NCBI GenBank assembly: GCA_964035545.1 | Contig: CAXIUT010000073.1 | Location: 124,001-188,000, forward strand | Origin: Bugula neritina | Lineage: Eukaryota > Bryozoa > Gymnolaemata > Cheilostomatida > Bugulidae | DNA length: 64,000 bases | Reading direction: 5' to 3' | In this document: positions 10,470 to 23,908 of the stretch, piece after piece | How the letters are laid out: each line of letters begins with the position of its first letter | Numbering within the stretch: position 1 is the stretch's first letter | Translations under genes and position numbers: made by a program | Notes under the pieces: model-generated | Told to the model about the DNA's origin: nothing | Seen by the model: only the letters and a program-made list of their open reading frames with translations | Databases searched by the model: none

Positions 10470-11814
10470 TCATTGCACCAGCACCGATTTCAATATAGGT
10501 GTGTTGGGAGTTATCTTTCCTAAAGTTTTGTTCTTGGTGTTTATACGAAGCAGACACAGGCTAATATTAGTTTTGTTATTTGCAAGAGTTTTTCTGTCTG
10601 ATTGTCCATCAGCAAAAGTTTGCGCCTTGCAGTTATTATGGAAATACCAGTGATGCTGGAAGACCTTTGCATTGTACACCCGCCTTTACTATTGAATTTA
10701 GATGTTTTATTTTCCCATCCCCTCTCCTGCCCCCCTGTCCCCTCTAACAACCAGCAATCCTGACTCATGTGAAATGTGTTATTTAGTTTTAGAGTTGGAC
10801 CATGGGCCTACAGTATACGATTTGAAGCTTTATAGTTTACAGGCAGTGGAGATGAGTCACTGCTGAAACCCATTTTATTAGTAGACTATATTGCTCTTCA
10901 ATCATCAGTTTGCATATTAAAACAGAAAGCTCATCTGCAGCGCCATTTCACAGTGTTAAATTTTGCTAGAGTAAAAATTAATTTTAGATGCCTTTGCAAA
11001 CATATGAGAAATAAATGAGTCATTTTATGAAAAGAGGTGTTTGCAGCAGTTGTCCACTTTTGATTTAGACGCGTCATGGAAACTTTTGTAGTTTTAAATA
11101 ATATCTCCAAACTCATCACTTGCATGTCTTTATATACTTGATAAAGTTTTTCATGCAAAACTTGATGCCTGCTTCAAAGACACCAGTGCTTAAAACTGTG
11201 TTAACTGTATTGGCACGTTGCCATGAGATATTTGGTTATATTTAGCATCACAACATACTCTTCAGAAAGTTAAGAAAATCAGTCTATAGAAAGTTAATGA
11301 AATAAACCTACCAGAGAGAGTAAGCCAGATGTAACAAGTAGATCCAAAACAAGTTGATTAACAATTGAAGTTGAATTCTCCATGTAGTGAATACTTTAGT
11401 CCTAATGTCAAATGCAAACGTCTGCAACCAAATTGTGTAGACTTCATGAGCTGGTTAGCTGACAGGACTCATTAAAGTTCTTAACTGTTGTGTGTATAGT
11501 GATGCCCATCTTGAACTAGAGAGGGCTGACGGAAGACTGCTACTTTGTGAAAATTGACAATGCATATTATTATTATTCATTGTTGAGATTCACGACTGCC
11601 ATAAACAATGATAAAATATTCATTGTTGGTACTACTGAGTAGAATAAAATATATTATAATATTATTCTCTGGACAGATAAACAATATCAAATGCATATTA
11701 TAACATTACCATAAATCTACGGTGCTTCACATCTTCACTTTTTTCTGCAATGTTATTTCTTTGCAGTTAGAAGTACTAGCTGAATATATGACTATGAAAC
11801 ATAACCCTTCAATT
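10470..11814. repeat. M9, A2 unit
   Basis: Markers tatttag and catgtcttt. Carries the private cggtgc (t at 11,723) shared only with M22. Confidence 0.95.
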
Positions 11815-13157
11815 TCATTGCACCAGCACCGATTTCAATGTAGGTGTGTTGGGAGTTATCTTTCCTAAATTTTTGTTCTTGGCAATTATACGAAACAGAC
11901 ACAGGCTAATATTAGTTTTGTTATTTGCAAGAGTTTTTCTGTCTGATTGTCCATCAGCAAAAGTTTGCGCCTTCCCGTTATTATGGAAATTCCAGTGCTG
12001 CTGGAAGACCTTTGCATTGTACACCCGCCTTTACTATTGAATTTAGATGTTTTATTTTCCCATCCCCTCTCCTGCCCCCCTGTCCCCTCTAACAACCAGC
12101 AATCCTGACTCATGCGAAATGTGTTATTGTTCTAGAGTTGGCCCATGGGCCTACAGTATACGATTTGAAGCTTTATAGTTTACAGGCAGTGGAGATGAGT
12201 CACTGCTGAAACCCATTTTATTAGTAGACTATATTGCTCTTCAATCATCAGTTTTCATATTCAAAGAGAAAGCTCATCTGCAGCGCCATTTCACAGTGTT
12301 ATATTTTGCTAGAGTAATAACTAATTTTAGATGCCTTTGCAAACATATGAGAAATAAATGAGTCATTTTATGAAAAGAGGTGTTTGCAGCAGTTGTCCAC
12401 TTTTGATTTAGACGCGTCATGGAAACTTTTGTAGTTTTAAATAATATCTCCAAACTCATCACTTGCATGTGTTTATATACTTGATAAAGTTTTTCATGCA
12501 AAACTTGATGCCTGCTTCAAAGACACCAGTGCTTAAAACTGTGTTAACTGTATTGGCACGTTGCCATGAGATATTTGGTTATATTTAGCATCACAACATA
12601 CTCTTCAGAAAGTTAAGAAAATCAGTCTATAGAAAGTTAATGAAATAAACCTACCAGAGAGAGTAAGCCAGATGTAACAAGTAGATCCAAAACAAGTTGA
12701 TTAACAATTGAAGTTGAATTCTCCATGTAGTGAATACTTTAGTCCTAATGTCAAATGCAAACGTCTGCAACCAAATTGTGTAGACTTCATGAGCTGGTTA
12801 GCTGACAGGACTCATTAAAGTTCTTAGCTGTTGTGTGTATAGTGATGCCCATCTTGAACTAGAGAGGGCTGACGGAAGACTGCTACTTTGTGAAAATTGA
12901 CAATGCATATTATTATTATTCATTGTTGAGATTCACGACTGCCATAAACAATGATAAAATATTCATTGTTGGTACTACTGAGTAGAATAAAATATAATAT
13001 AATATTATTCTCTGGACAGATAAACAATATCAAATGCATATTATAACATTACCATAAATCTACGGCGCTTCACATCTTCACTTTTTTCTGCAATGTTATT
13101 TCTTTGCAGTTAGAAGTACTAGCTGAATATATGACTATGAAACATAACCCTTCAATT
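11815..13157. repeat. M10, B2 unit
   Basis: B head with cattttattag. It follows A2 directly, so the B1 expected between them is missing or fused. Confidence 0.95.
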
Positions 13158-14502
13158 TCATTGCACCAGCACCGATTTCAATATAGGTGTGTTGGGAGTT
13201 ATCTTTCCTAAAGTTTTGTTCTTGGTGTTTATACGAAGCAGACACAGGCTAATATTAGTTTTGTTATTTGCAAGAGTTTTTCTGTCTGATTGTCCATCAG
13301 CAAAAGTTTGCGCCTTGCAGTTATTATGGAAATACCAGTGATGCTGGAAGACCTTTGCATTGTACACCCGCCTTTACTATTGAATTTAGATGTTTTATTT
13401 TCCCATCCCCTCTCCTGCCCCCCTGTCCCCTCTAACAACCAGCAATCCTGACTCATGTGAAATGTGTTATTTAGTTTTAGAGTTGGACCATGGGCCTACA
13501 GTATACGATTTGAAGCTTTATAGTTTACAGGCAGTGGAGATGAGTCACTGCTGAAACCCATTTTATTAGTAGACTATATTGCTCTTCAATCATCAGTTTG
13601 CATATTAAAACAGAAAGCTCATCTGCAGCGCCATTTCACAGTGTTAAATTTTGCTAGAGTAAAAATTAATTTTAGATGCCTTTGCAAACATATGAGAAAT
13701 AAATGAGTCATTTTATGAAAAGAGGTGTTTGCAGCAGTTGTCCACTTTTGATTTAGACGCGTCATGGAAACTTTTGTAGTTTTAAATAATACCTCCAAAC
13801 TCATCACTTGCATGTGTTTATATACTTGATAAAGTTTTTCATGCAAAACTTGATGCCTGCTTCAAAGACACCAGTGCTTAAAACTGTGTTAACTGTATTG
13901 GCACGTTGCCATGAGATATTTGGTTATATTTAGCATCACAACATACTCTTCAGAAAGTTAAGAAAATCAGTCTATAGAAAGTTAATGAAATAAACCTACC
14001 AGAGAGAGTAAGCCAGATGTAACAAGTAGATCCAAAACAAGTTGATTAACAATTGAAGTTGAATTCTCCATGTAGTGAATACTTTAGTCCTAATGTCAAA
14101 TGCAAACGTCTGCAACCAAATTGTGTAGACTTCATGAGCTGGTTAGCTGACAGGACTCATTAAAGTTCTTAACTGTTGTGTGTATAGTGATGCCCATCTT
14201 GAACTAGAGAGGGCTGACGGAAGACTGCTACTTTGTGAAAATTGACAATGCATATTATTATTATTCATTGTTGAGATTCACGACTGCCATAAACAATGAT
14301 AAAATATTCATTGTTGGTACTACTGAGTAGAATAAAATATATTATAATATTATTCTCTGGACAGATAAACAATATCAAATGCATATTATAACATTACCAT
14401 AAATCTACGGCGCTTCACATCTTCACTTTTTTCTGCAATGTTATTTCTTTGCAGTTAGAAGTACTAGCTGAATATATGACTATGAAACATAACCCTTCAA
14501 TT
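13158..14502. repeat. M11, A3 unit
   Basis: tatttag with aatacctcc. Confidence 0.95.
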
Positions 14503-15845
14503 TCATTGCACCAGCACCGATTTCAATGTAGGTGTGTTGGGAGTTATCTTTCCTAAATTTTTGTTCTTGGCAATTATACGAAACAGACACAGGCTAATAT
14601 TAGTTTTGTTATTTGCAAGAGTTTTTCTGTCTGATTGTCCATCAGCAAAAGTTTGCGCCTTCCCGTTATTATGGAAATTCCAGTGCTGCTGGAAGACCTT
14701 TGCATTGTACACCCGCCTTTACTATTGAATTTAGATGTTTTATTTTCCCATCCCCTCTCCTGCCCCCCTGTCCCCTCTAACAACCAGCAATCCTGACTCA
14801 TGCGAAATGTGTTATTGTTCTAGAGTTGGCCCATGGGCCTACAGTATACGATTTGAAGCTTTATAGTTTACAGGCAGTGGAGATGAGTCACTGCTGAAAC
14901 CCATTTGATTAGTAGACTATATTGCTCTTCAATCATCAGTTTTCATATTCAAAGAGAAAGCTCATCTGCAGCGCCATTTCACAGTGTTATATTTTGCTAG
15001 AGTAATAACTAATTTTAGATGCCTTTGCAAACATATGAGAAATAAATGAGTCATTTTATGAAAAGAGGTGTTTGCAGCAGTTGTCCACTTTTGATTTAGA
15101 CGCGTCATGGAAACTTTTGTAGTTTTAAATAATATCTCCAAACTCATCACTTGCATGTGTTTATATACTTGATAAAGTTTTTCATGCAAAACTTGATGCC
15201 TGCTTCAAAGACACCAGTGCTTAAAACTGTGTTAACTGTATTGGCACGTTGCCATGAGATATTTGGTTATATTTAGCATCACAACATACTCTTCAGAAAG
15301 TTAAGAAAATCAGTCTATAGAAAGTTAATGAAATAAACCTACCAGAGAGAGTAAGCCAGATGTAACAAGTAGATCCAAAACAAGTTGATTAACAATTGAA
15401 GTTGAATTCTCCATGTAGTGAATACTTTAGTCCTAATGTCAAATGCAAACGTCTGCAACCAAATTGTGTAGACTTCATGAGCTGGTTAGCTGACAGGACT
15501 CATTAAAGTTCTTAGCTGTTGTGTGTATAGTGATGCCCATCTTGAACTAGAGAGGGCTGACGGAAGACTGCTACTTTGTGAAAATTGACAATGCATATTA
15601 TTATTATTCATTGTTGAGATTCACGACTGCCATAAACAATGATAAAATATTCATTGTTGGTACTACTGAGTAGAATAAAATATAATATAATATTATTCTC
15701 TGGACAGATAAACAATATCAAATGCATATTATAACATTACCATAAATCTACGGCGCTTCACATCTTCACTTTTTTCTGCAATGTTATTTCTTTGCAGTTA
15801 GAAGTACTAGCTGAATATATGACTATGAAACATAACCCTTCAATT
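14503..15845. repeat. M12, B1 unit
   Basis: B head with catttgattag. Confidence 0.95.
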
Positions 15846-17190
15846 TCATTGCACCAGCACCGATTTCAATATAGGTGTGTTGGGAGTTATCTTTCCTAAA
15901 GTTTTGTTCTTGGTGTTTATACGAAGCAGACACAGGCTAATATTAGTTTTGTTATTTGCAAGAGTTTTTCTGTCTGATTGTCCATCAGCAAAAGTTTGCG
16001 CCTTGCAGTTATTATGGAAATACCAGTGATGCTGGAAGACCTTTGCATTGTACACCCGCCTTTACTATTGAATTTAGATGTTTTATTTTCCCATCCCCTC
16101 TCCTGCCCCCCTGTCCCCTCTAACAACCAGCAATCCTGACTCATGTGAAATGTGTTATTAAGTTTTAGAGTTGGACCATGGGCCTACAGTATACGATTTG
16201 AAGCTTTATAGTTTACAGGCAGTGGAGATGAGTCACTGCTGAAACCCATTTTATTAGTAGACTATATTGCTCTTCAATCATCAGTTTGCATATTAAAACA
16301 GAAAGCTCATCTGCAGCGCCATTTCACAGTGTTAAATTTTGCTAGAGTAAAAATTAATTTTAGATGCCTTTGCAAACATATGAGAAATAAATGAGTCATT
16401 TTATGAAAAGAGGTGTTTGCAGCAGTTGTCCACTTTTGATTTAGACGCGTCATGGAAACTTTTGTAGTTTTAAATAATATCTCCAAACTCATCACTTGCA
16501 TGTGTTTATATACTTGATAAAGTTTTTCATGCAAAACTTGATGCCTGCTTCAAAGACACCAGTGCTTAAAACTGTGTTAACTGTATTGGCACGTTGCCAT
16601 GAGATATTTGGTTATATTTAGCATCACAACAAACTCTTCAGAAAGTTAAGAAAATCAGTCTATAGAAAGTTAATGAAATAAACCTACCAGAGAGAGTAAG
16701 CCAGATGTAACAAGTAGATCCAAAACAAGTTGATTAACAATTGAAGTTGAATTCTCCATGTAGTGAATACTTTAGTCCTAATGTCAAATGCAAACGTCTG
16801 CAACCAAATTGTGTAGACTTCATGAGCTGGTTAGCTGACAGGACTCATTAAAGTTCTTAACTGTTGTGTGTATAGTGATGCCCATCTTGAACTAGAGAGG
16901 GCTGACGGAAGACTGCTACTTTGTGAAAATTGACAATGCATATTATTATTATTCATTGTTGAGATTCACGACTGCCATAAACAATGATAAAATATTCATT
17001 GTTGGTACTACTGAGTAGAATAAAATATAATATAATATTATTCTCTGGACAGATAAACAATATCAAATGCATAATATAACATTACCATAAATCTACGGCG
17101 CTTCACATCTTCACCTTTTTCTGCAATGTTATTTCTTTGCAGTTAGAAGTACTAGCTGAATATATGACTATGAAACATAACCCTTCAATT
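15846..17190. repeat. M13, A1 unit
   Basis: tattaag; tail caacaaactc and gcataatat. Confidence 0.95.
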
Positions 17191-18535
17191 TCATTGCACC
17201 AGCACCGATTTCAATATAGGTGTGTTGGGAGTTATCTTTCCTAAAGTTTTGTTCTTGGTGTTTATACGAAGCAGACACAGGCTAATATTAGTTTTGTTAT
17301 TTGCAAGAGTTTTTCTGTCTGATTGTCCATCAGCAAAAGTTTGCGCCTTGCAGTTATTATGGAAATACCAGTGATGCTGGAAGACCTTTGCATTGTACAC
17401 CCGCCTTTACTATTGAATTTAGATGTTTTATTTTCCCATCCCCTCTCCTGCCCCCCTGTCCCCTCTAACAACCAGCAATCCTGACTCATGTGAAATGTGT
17501 TATTTAGTTTTAGAGTTGGACCATGGGCCTACAGTATACGATTTGAAGCTTTATAGTTTACAGGCAGTGGAGATGAGTCACTGCTGAAACCCATTTTATT
17601 AGTAGACTATATTGCTCTTCAATCATCAGTTTGCATATTAAAACAGAAAGCTCATCTGCAGCGCCATTTCACAGTGTTAAATTTTGCTAGAGTAAAAATT
17701 AATTTTAGATGCCTTTGCAAACATATGAGAAATAAATGAGTCATTTTATGAAAAGAGGTGTTTGCAGCAGTTGTCCACTTTTGATTTAGACGCGTCATGG
17801 AAACTTTTGTAGTTTTAAATAATATCTCCAAACTCATCACTTGCATGTCTTTATATACTTGATAAAGTTTTTCATGCAAAACTTGATGCCTGCTTCAAAG
17901 ACACCAGTGCTTAAAACTGTGTTAACTGTATTGGCACGTTGCCATGAGATATTTGGTTATATTTAGCATCACAACATACTCTTCAGAAAGTTAAGAAAAT
18001 CAGTCTATAGAAAGTTAATGAAATAAACCTACCAGAGAGAGTAAGCCAGATGTAACAAGTAGATCCAAAACAAGTTGATTAACAATTGAAGTTGAATTCT
18101 CCATGTAGTGAATACTTTAGTCCTAATGTCAAATGCAAACGTCTGCAACCAAATTGTGTAGACTTCATGAGCTGGTTAGCTGACAGGACTCATTAAAGTT
18201 CTTAACTGTTGTGTGTATAGTGATGCCCATCTTGAACTAGAGAGGGCTGACGGAAGACTGCTACTTTGTGAAAATTGACAATGCATATTATTATTATTCA
18301 TTGTTGAGATTCACGACTGCCATAAACAATGATAAAATATTCATTGTTGGTACTACTGAGTAGAATAAAATATATTATAATATTATTCTCTGGACAGATA
18401 AACAATATCAAATGCATATTATAACATTACCATAAATCTACGGCGCTTCACATCTTCACTTTTTTCTGCAATGTTATTTCTTTGCAGTTAGAAGTACTAG
18501 CTGAATATATGACTATGAAACATAACCCTTCAATT
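17191..18535. repeat. M14, A2 unit
   Basis: tatttag with catgtcttt; cggcgc, unlike M9. Confidence 0.95.
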
Positions 18536-19878
18536 TCATTGCACCAGCACCGATTTCAATGTAGGTGTGTTGGGAGTTATCTTTCCTAAATTTTTGTTCT
18601 TGGCAATTATACGAAACAGACACAGGCTAATATTAGTTTTGTTATTTGCAAGAGTTTTTCTGTCTGATTGTCCATCAGCAAAAGTTTGCGCCTTCCCGTT
18701 ATTATGGAAATTCCAGTGCTGCTGGAAGACCTTTGCATTGTACACCCGCCTTTACTATTGAATTTAGATGTTTTATTTTCCCATCCCCTCTCCTGCCCCC
18801 CTGTCCCCTCTAACAACCAGCAATCCTGACTCATGCGAAATGTGTTATTGTTCTAGAGTTGGCCCATGGGCCTACAGTATACGATTTGAAGCTTTATAGT
18901 TTACAGGCAGTGGAGATGAGTCACTGCTGAAACCCATTTGATTAGTAGACTATATTGCTCTTCAATCATCAGTTTTCATATTCAAAGAGAAAGCTCATCT
19001 GCAGCGCCATTTCACAGTGTTATATTTTGCTAGAGTAATAACTAATTTTAGATGCCTTTGCAAACATATGAGAAATAAATGAGTCATTTTATGAAAAGAG
19101 GTGTTTGCAGCAGTTGTCCACTTTTGATTTAGACGCGTCATGGAAACTTTTGTAGTTTTAAATAATATCTCCAAACTCATCACTTGCATGTGTTTATATA
19201 CTTGATAAAGTTTTTCATGCAAAACTTGATGCCTGCTTCAAAGACACCAGTGCTTAAAACTGTGTTAACTGTATTGGCACGTTGCCATGAGATATTTGGT
19301 TATATTTAGCATCACAACATACTCTTCAGAAAGTTAAGAAAATCAGTCTATAGAAAGTTAATGAAATAAACCTACCAGAGAGAGTAAGCCAGATGTAACA
19401 AGTAGATCCAAAACAAGTTGATTAACAATTGAAGTTGAATTCTCCATGTAGTGAATACTTTAGTCCTAATGTCAAATGCAAACGTCTGCAACCAAATTGT
19501 GTAGACTTCATGAGCTGGTTAGCTGACAGGACTCATTAAAGTTCTTAGCTGTTGTGTGTATAGTGATGCCCATCTTGAACTAGAGAGGGCTGACGGAAGA
19601 CTGCTACTTTGTGAAAATTGACAATGCATATTATTATTATTCATTGTTGAGATTCACGACTGCCATAAACAATGATAAAATATTCATTGTTGGTACTACT
19701 GAGTAGAATAAAATATAATATAATATTATTCTCTGGACAGATAAACAATATCAAATGCATATTATAACATTACCATAAATCTACGGCGCTTCACATCTTC
19801 ACTTTTTTCTGCAATGTTATTTCTTTGCAGTTAGAAGTACTAGCTGAATATATGACTATGAAACATAACCCTTCAATT
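18536..19878. repeat. M15, B1 unit
   Basis: B head with catttgattag. Confidence 0.95.
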
Positions 19879-21222
19879 TCATTGCACCAGCACCGATTTC
19901 AATGTAGGTGTGTTGGGAGTTATCTTTCCTAAATTTTTGTTCTTGGCAATTATACGAAACAGACACAGGCTAATATTAGTTTTGTTATTTGCAAGAGTTT
20001 TTCTGTCTGATTGTCCATCAGCAAAAGTTTGCGCCTTCCCGTTATTATGGAAATACCAGTGATGCTGGAAGACCTTTGCATTGTACACCCGCCTTTACTA
20101 TTGAATTTAGATGTTTTATTTTCCCATCCCCTCTCCTGCCCCCCTGTCCCCTCTAACAACCAGCAATCCTGACTCATGTGAAATGTGTTATTTAGTTTTA
20201 GAGTTGGACCATGGGCCTACAGTATACGATTTGAAGCTTTATAGTTTACAGGCAGTGGAGATGAGTCACTGCTGAAACCCATTTTATTAGTAGACTATAT
20301 TGCTCTTCAATCATCAGTTTGCATATTAAAACAGAAAGCTCATCTGCAGCGCCATTTCACAGTGTTAAATTTTGCTAGAGTAAAAATTAATTTTAGATGC
20401 CTTTGCAAACATATGAGAAATAAATGAGTCATTTTATGAAAAGAGGTGTTTGCAGCACTTGTCCACTTTTGATTTACACGCGGCATGGAAACTTTTGTAG
20501 TTTTAAATAATATCTCCAAACTCATCACTTGCATGTGTTTAGATACTTGATAAAAATTTTTATGCAAAACTTGATGCCTGCTTCAAAGACACCAGTGCTT
20601 AATTACTGTGTTAACTGTATTGGCGCGTTGCCATGAGATATTTGGTAATATTTCGCATCACAACAAACTCTTCAGAAAGTTAAGAAAATCAGTCTAGAAA
20701 GTTAATGAAATAAACCTATCCGAAAGAGTAAGCCAGATGTAACAAGTAGATCCAAAACAAGTTGATTAACAATTGAAGTTGAAATCTCCATGTAGTCAAC
20801 ACTTTAGTCCTAATGTCAAATGCAAACGTCTGCAACCAAATTGTGTAGACTTCATGAGCTGGTTAGCTGACAGGACTCATTAAAGTTCTTAGCTGTTGTG
20901 TGTATAGTGATGCCCATCTTGAACTAGAGAGGGCTGACGGAAGACTGCTACTTTGTGAAAATTGACAATGCATATTATTATTATTCATTGTTGAGATTCA
21001 CGACTGCCATAAACAATGATAAAATATTCATTGTTGGTACTACTGAGTAGAATAAAATATAATATAATATTATTCTCTGGACAGATAAACAATATCAAAT
21101 GCATATTATAACATTACCATAAATCTACGGCGCTTCACATCTTCACTTTTTTCTGCAATGTTATTTCTTTGCAGTTAGAAGTACTAGCTGAATATATGAC
21201 TATGAAACATAACCCTTCAATT
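19879..21222. repeat. M16, hybrid X1: B head, A middle, L tail
   Basis: B to 20,040 (cttccc), A from 20,055 (aaatac, gatgctgg, tatttag), L from about 20,435-20,458 (gcagcactt, cgcggcatgg), and core again by about 20,840. Two crossovers are mapped within 14 and 23 bp. Confidence 0.9.
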
Positions 21223-21521
21223 TCATTGCACCAGCACCGATTTCAATATAGGTGTGTTGGGAGTTATCTTTCCTAAAGTTTTGTTCTTGGTGTTTATACG
21301 AAGCAGACACAGGCTAATATTAGTTTTGTTATTTGCAAGAGTTTTTCTGTCTGATTGTCCATCAGCAAAAGTTTGCGCCTTGCAGTTATTATGGAAATAC
21401 CAGTGATGCTGGAAGACCTTTGCATTGTACACCCGCCTTTACTATTGAATTTAGATGTTTTATTTTCCCATCCCCTCTCCTGCCCCCCTGTCCCCTCTAA
21501 CAACCAGCAATCCTGACTCAT
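20041..21521. repeat. Segmental duplication IV, copy 1 (1.48 kb, offset 4,030)
   Basis: From 20,041 the sequence equals 24,071 onward: A head, L tail, then the next A head. The match ends before tgcgaaat at 21,520-21,527, where M17 becomes B while the partner M20 stays A. The left limit is 20,040 (c) against 24,070 (a). Confidence 0.75.
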
Positions 21522-22565
21522 GCGAAATGTGTTATTGTTCTAGAGTTGGCCCATGGGCCTACAGTATACGATTTGAAGCTTTATAGTTTACAGGCAGTGG
21601 AGATGAGTCACTGCTGAAACCCATTTGATTAGTAGACTATATTGCTCTTCAATCATCAGTTTTCATATTCAAAGAGAAAGCTCATCTGCAGCGCCATTTC
21701 ACAGTGTTATATTTTGCTAGAGTAATAACTAATTTTAGATGCCTTTGCAAACATATGAGAAATAAATGAGTCATTTTATGAAAAGAGGTGTTTGCAGCAG
21801 TTGTCCACTTTTGATTTAGACGCGTCATGGAAACTTTTGTAGTTTTAAATAATATCTCCAAACTCATCACTTGCATGTGTTTATATACTTGATAAAGTTT
21901 TTCATGCAAAACTTGATGCCTGCTTCAAAGACACCAGTGCTTAAAACTGTGTTAACTGTATTGGCACGTTGCCATGAGATATTTGGTTATATTTAGCATC
22001 ACAACATACTCTTCAGAAAGTTAAGAAAATCAGTCTATAGAAAGTTAATGAAATAAACCTACCAGAGAGAGTAAGCCAGATGTAACAAGTAGATCCAAAA
22101 CAAGTTGATTAACAATTGAAGTTGAATTCTCCATGTAGTGAATACTTTAGTCCTAATGTCAAATGCAAACGTCTGCAACCAAATTGTGTAGACTTCATGA
22201 GCTGGTTAGCTGACAGGACTCATTAAAGTTCTTAGCTGTTGTGTGTATAGTGATGCCCATCTTGAACTAGAGAGGGCTGACGGAAGACTGCTACTTTGTG
22301 AAAATTGACAATGCATATTATTATTATTCATTGTTGAGATTCACGACTGCCATAAACAATGATAAAATATTCATTGTTGGTACTACTGAGTAGAATAAAA
22401 TATAATATAATATTATTCTCTGGACAGATAAACAATATCAAATGCATATTATAACATTACCATAAATCTACGGCGCTTCACATCTTCACTTTTTTCTGCA
22501 ATGTTATTTCTTTGCAGTTAGAAGTACTAGCTGAATATATGACTATGAAACATAACCCTTCAATT
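21223..22565. repeat. M17, hybrid X2: A head, B1 tail
   Basis: A markers to gatgctgg (21,404-21,411), B markers from tgcgaaat (21,520-21,527), then gattag. The crossover window contains the C-rich tract. Confidence 0.9.
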
Positions 22566-23908
22566 TCATTGCACCAGCACCGATTTCAATGTAGGTGTGT
22601 TGGGAGTTATCTTTCCTAAATTTTTGTTCTTGGCAATTATACGAAACAGACACAGGCTAATATTAGTTTTGTTATTTGCAAGAGTTTTTCTGTCTGATTG
22701 TCCATCAGCAAAAGTTTGCGCCTTCCCGTTATTATGGAAATTCCAGTGCTGCTGGAAGACCTTTGCATTGTACACCCGCCTTTACTATTGAATTTAGATG
22801 TTTTATTTTCCCATCCCCTCTCCTGCCCCCCTGTCCCCTCTAACAACCAGCAATCCTGACTCATGCGAAATGTGTTATTGTTCTAGAGTTGGCCCATGGG
22901 CCTACAGTATACGATTTGAAGCTTTATAGTTTACAGGCAGTGGAGATGAGTCACTGCTGAAACCCATTTTATTAGTAGACTATATTGCTCTTCAATCATC
23001 AGTTTTCATATTCAAAGAGAAAGCTCATCTGCAGCGCCATTTCACAGTGTTATATTTTGCTAGAGTAATAACTAATTTTAGATGCCTTTGCAAACATATG
23101 AGAAATAAATGAGTCATTTTATGAAAAGAGGTGTTTGCAGCAGTTGTCCACTTTTGATTTAGACGCGTCATGGAAACTTTTGTAGTTTTAAATAATATCT
23201 CCAAACTCATCACTTGCATGTGTTTATATACTTGATAAAGTTTTTCATGCAAAACTTGATGCCTGCTTCAAAGACACCAGTGCTTAAAACTGTGTTAACT
23301 GTATTGGCACGTTGCCATGAGATATTTGGTTATATTTAGCATCACAACATACTCTTCAGAAAGTTAAGAAAATCAGTCTATAGAAAGTTAATGAAATAAA
23401 CCTACCAGAGAGAGTAAGCCAGATGTAACAAGTAGATCCAAAACAAGTTGATTAACAATTGAAGTTGAATTCTCCATGTAGTGAATACTTTAGTCCTAAT
23501 GTCAAATGCAAACGTCTGCAACCAAATTGTGTAGACTTCATGAGCTGGTTAGCTGACAGGACTCATTAAAGTTCTTAGCTGTTGTGTGTATAGTGATGCC
23601 CATCTTGAACTAGAGAGGGCTGACGGAAGACTGCTACTTTGTGAAAATTGACAATGCATATTATTATTATTCATTGTTGAGATTCACGACTGCCATAAAC
23701 AATGATAAAATATTCATTGTTGGTACTACTGAGTAGAATAAAATATAATATAATATTATTCTCTGGACAGATAAACAATATCAAATGCATATTATAACAT
23801 TACCATAAATCTACGGCGCTTCACATCTTCACTTTTTTCTGCAATGTTATTTCTTTGCAGTTAGAAGTACTAGCTGAATATATGACTATGAAACATAACC
23901 CTTCAATT
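22566..23908. repeat. M18, B2 unit
   Basis: B head with cattttattag. Confidence 0.95.

Larger units (their letters stand above)
6992..20054. repeat. Segmental duplication I, copy 1 (13.06 kb, offset 17,473)
   Basis: All ten unit starts from 7780 to 19879 recur at exactly +17,473. The subtype order A1 A1 A2 B2 A3 B1 A1 A2 B1 is identical, and a private t in cggtgc (11,723) is shared with 29,196. The first mismatch on the left is 6,991 (c) against 24,464 (t). The right limit is 20,054, because 20,055 (a) differs from 37,528 (t). The one internal difference I noticed is 8,655 (t) against 26,128 (c); I did not compare every base. Confidence 0.85.
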
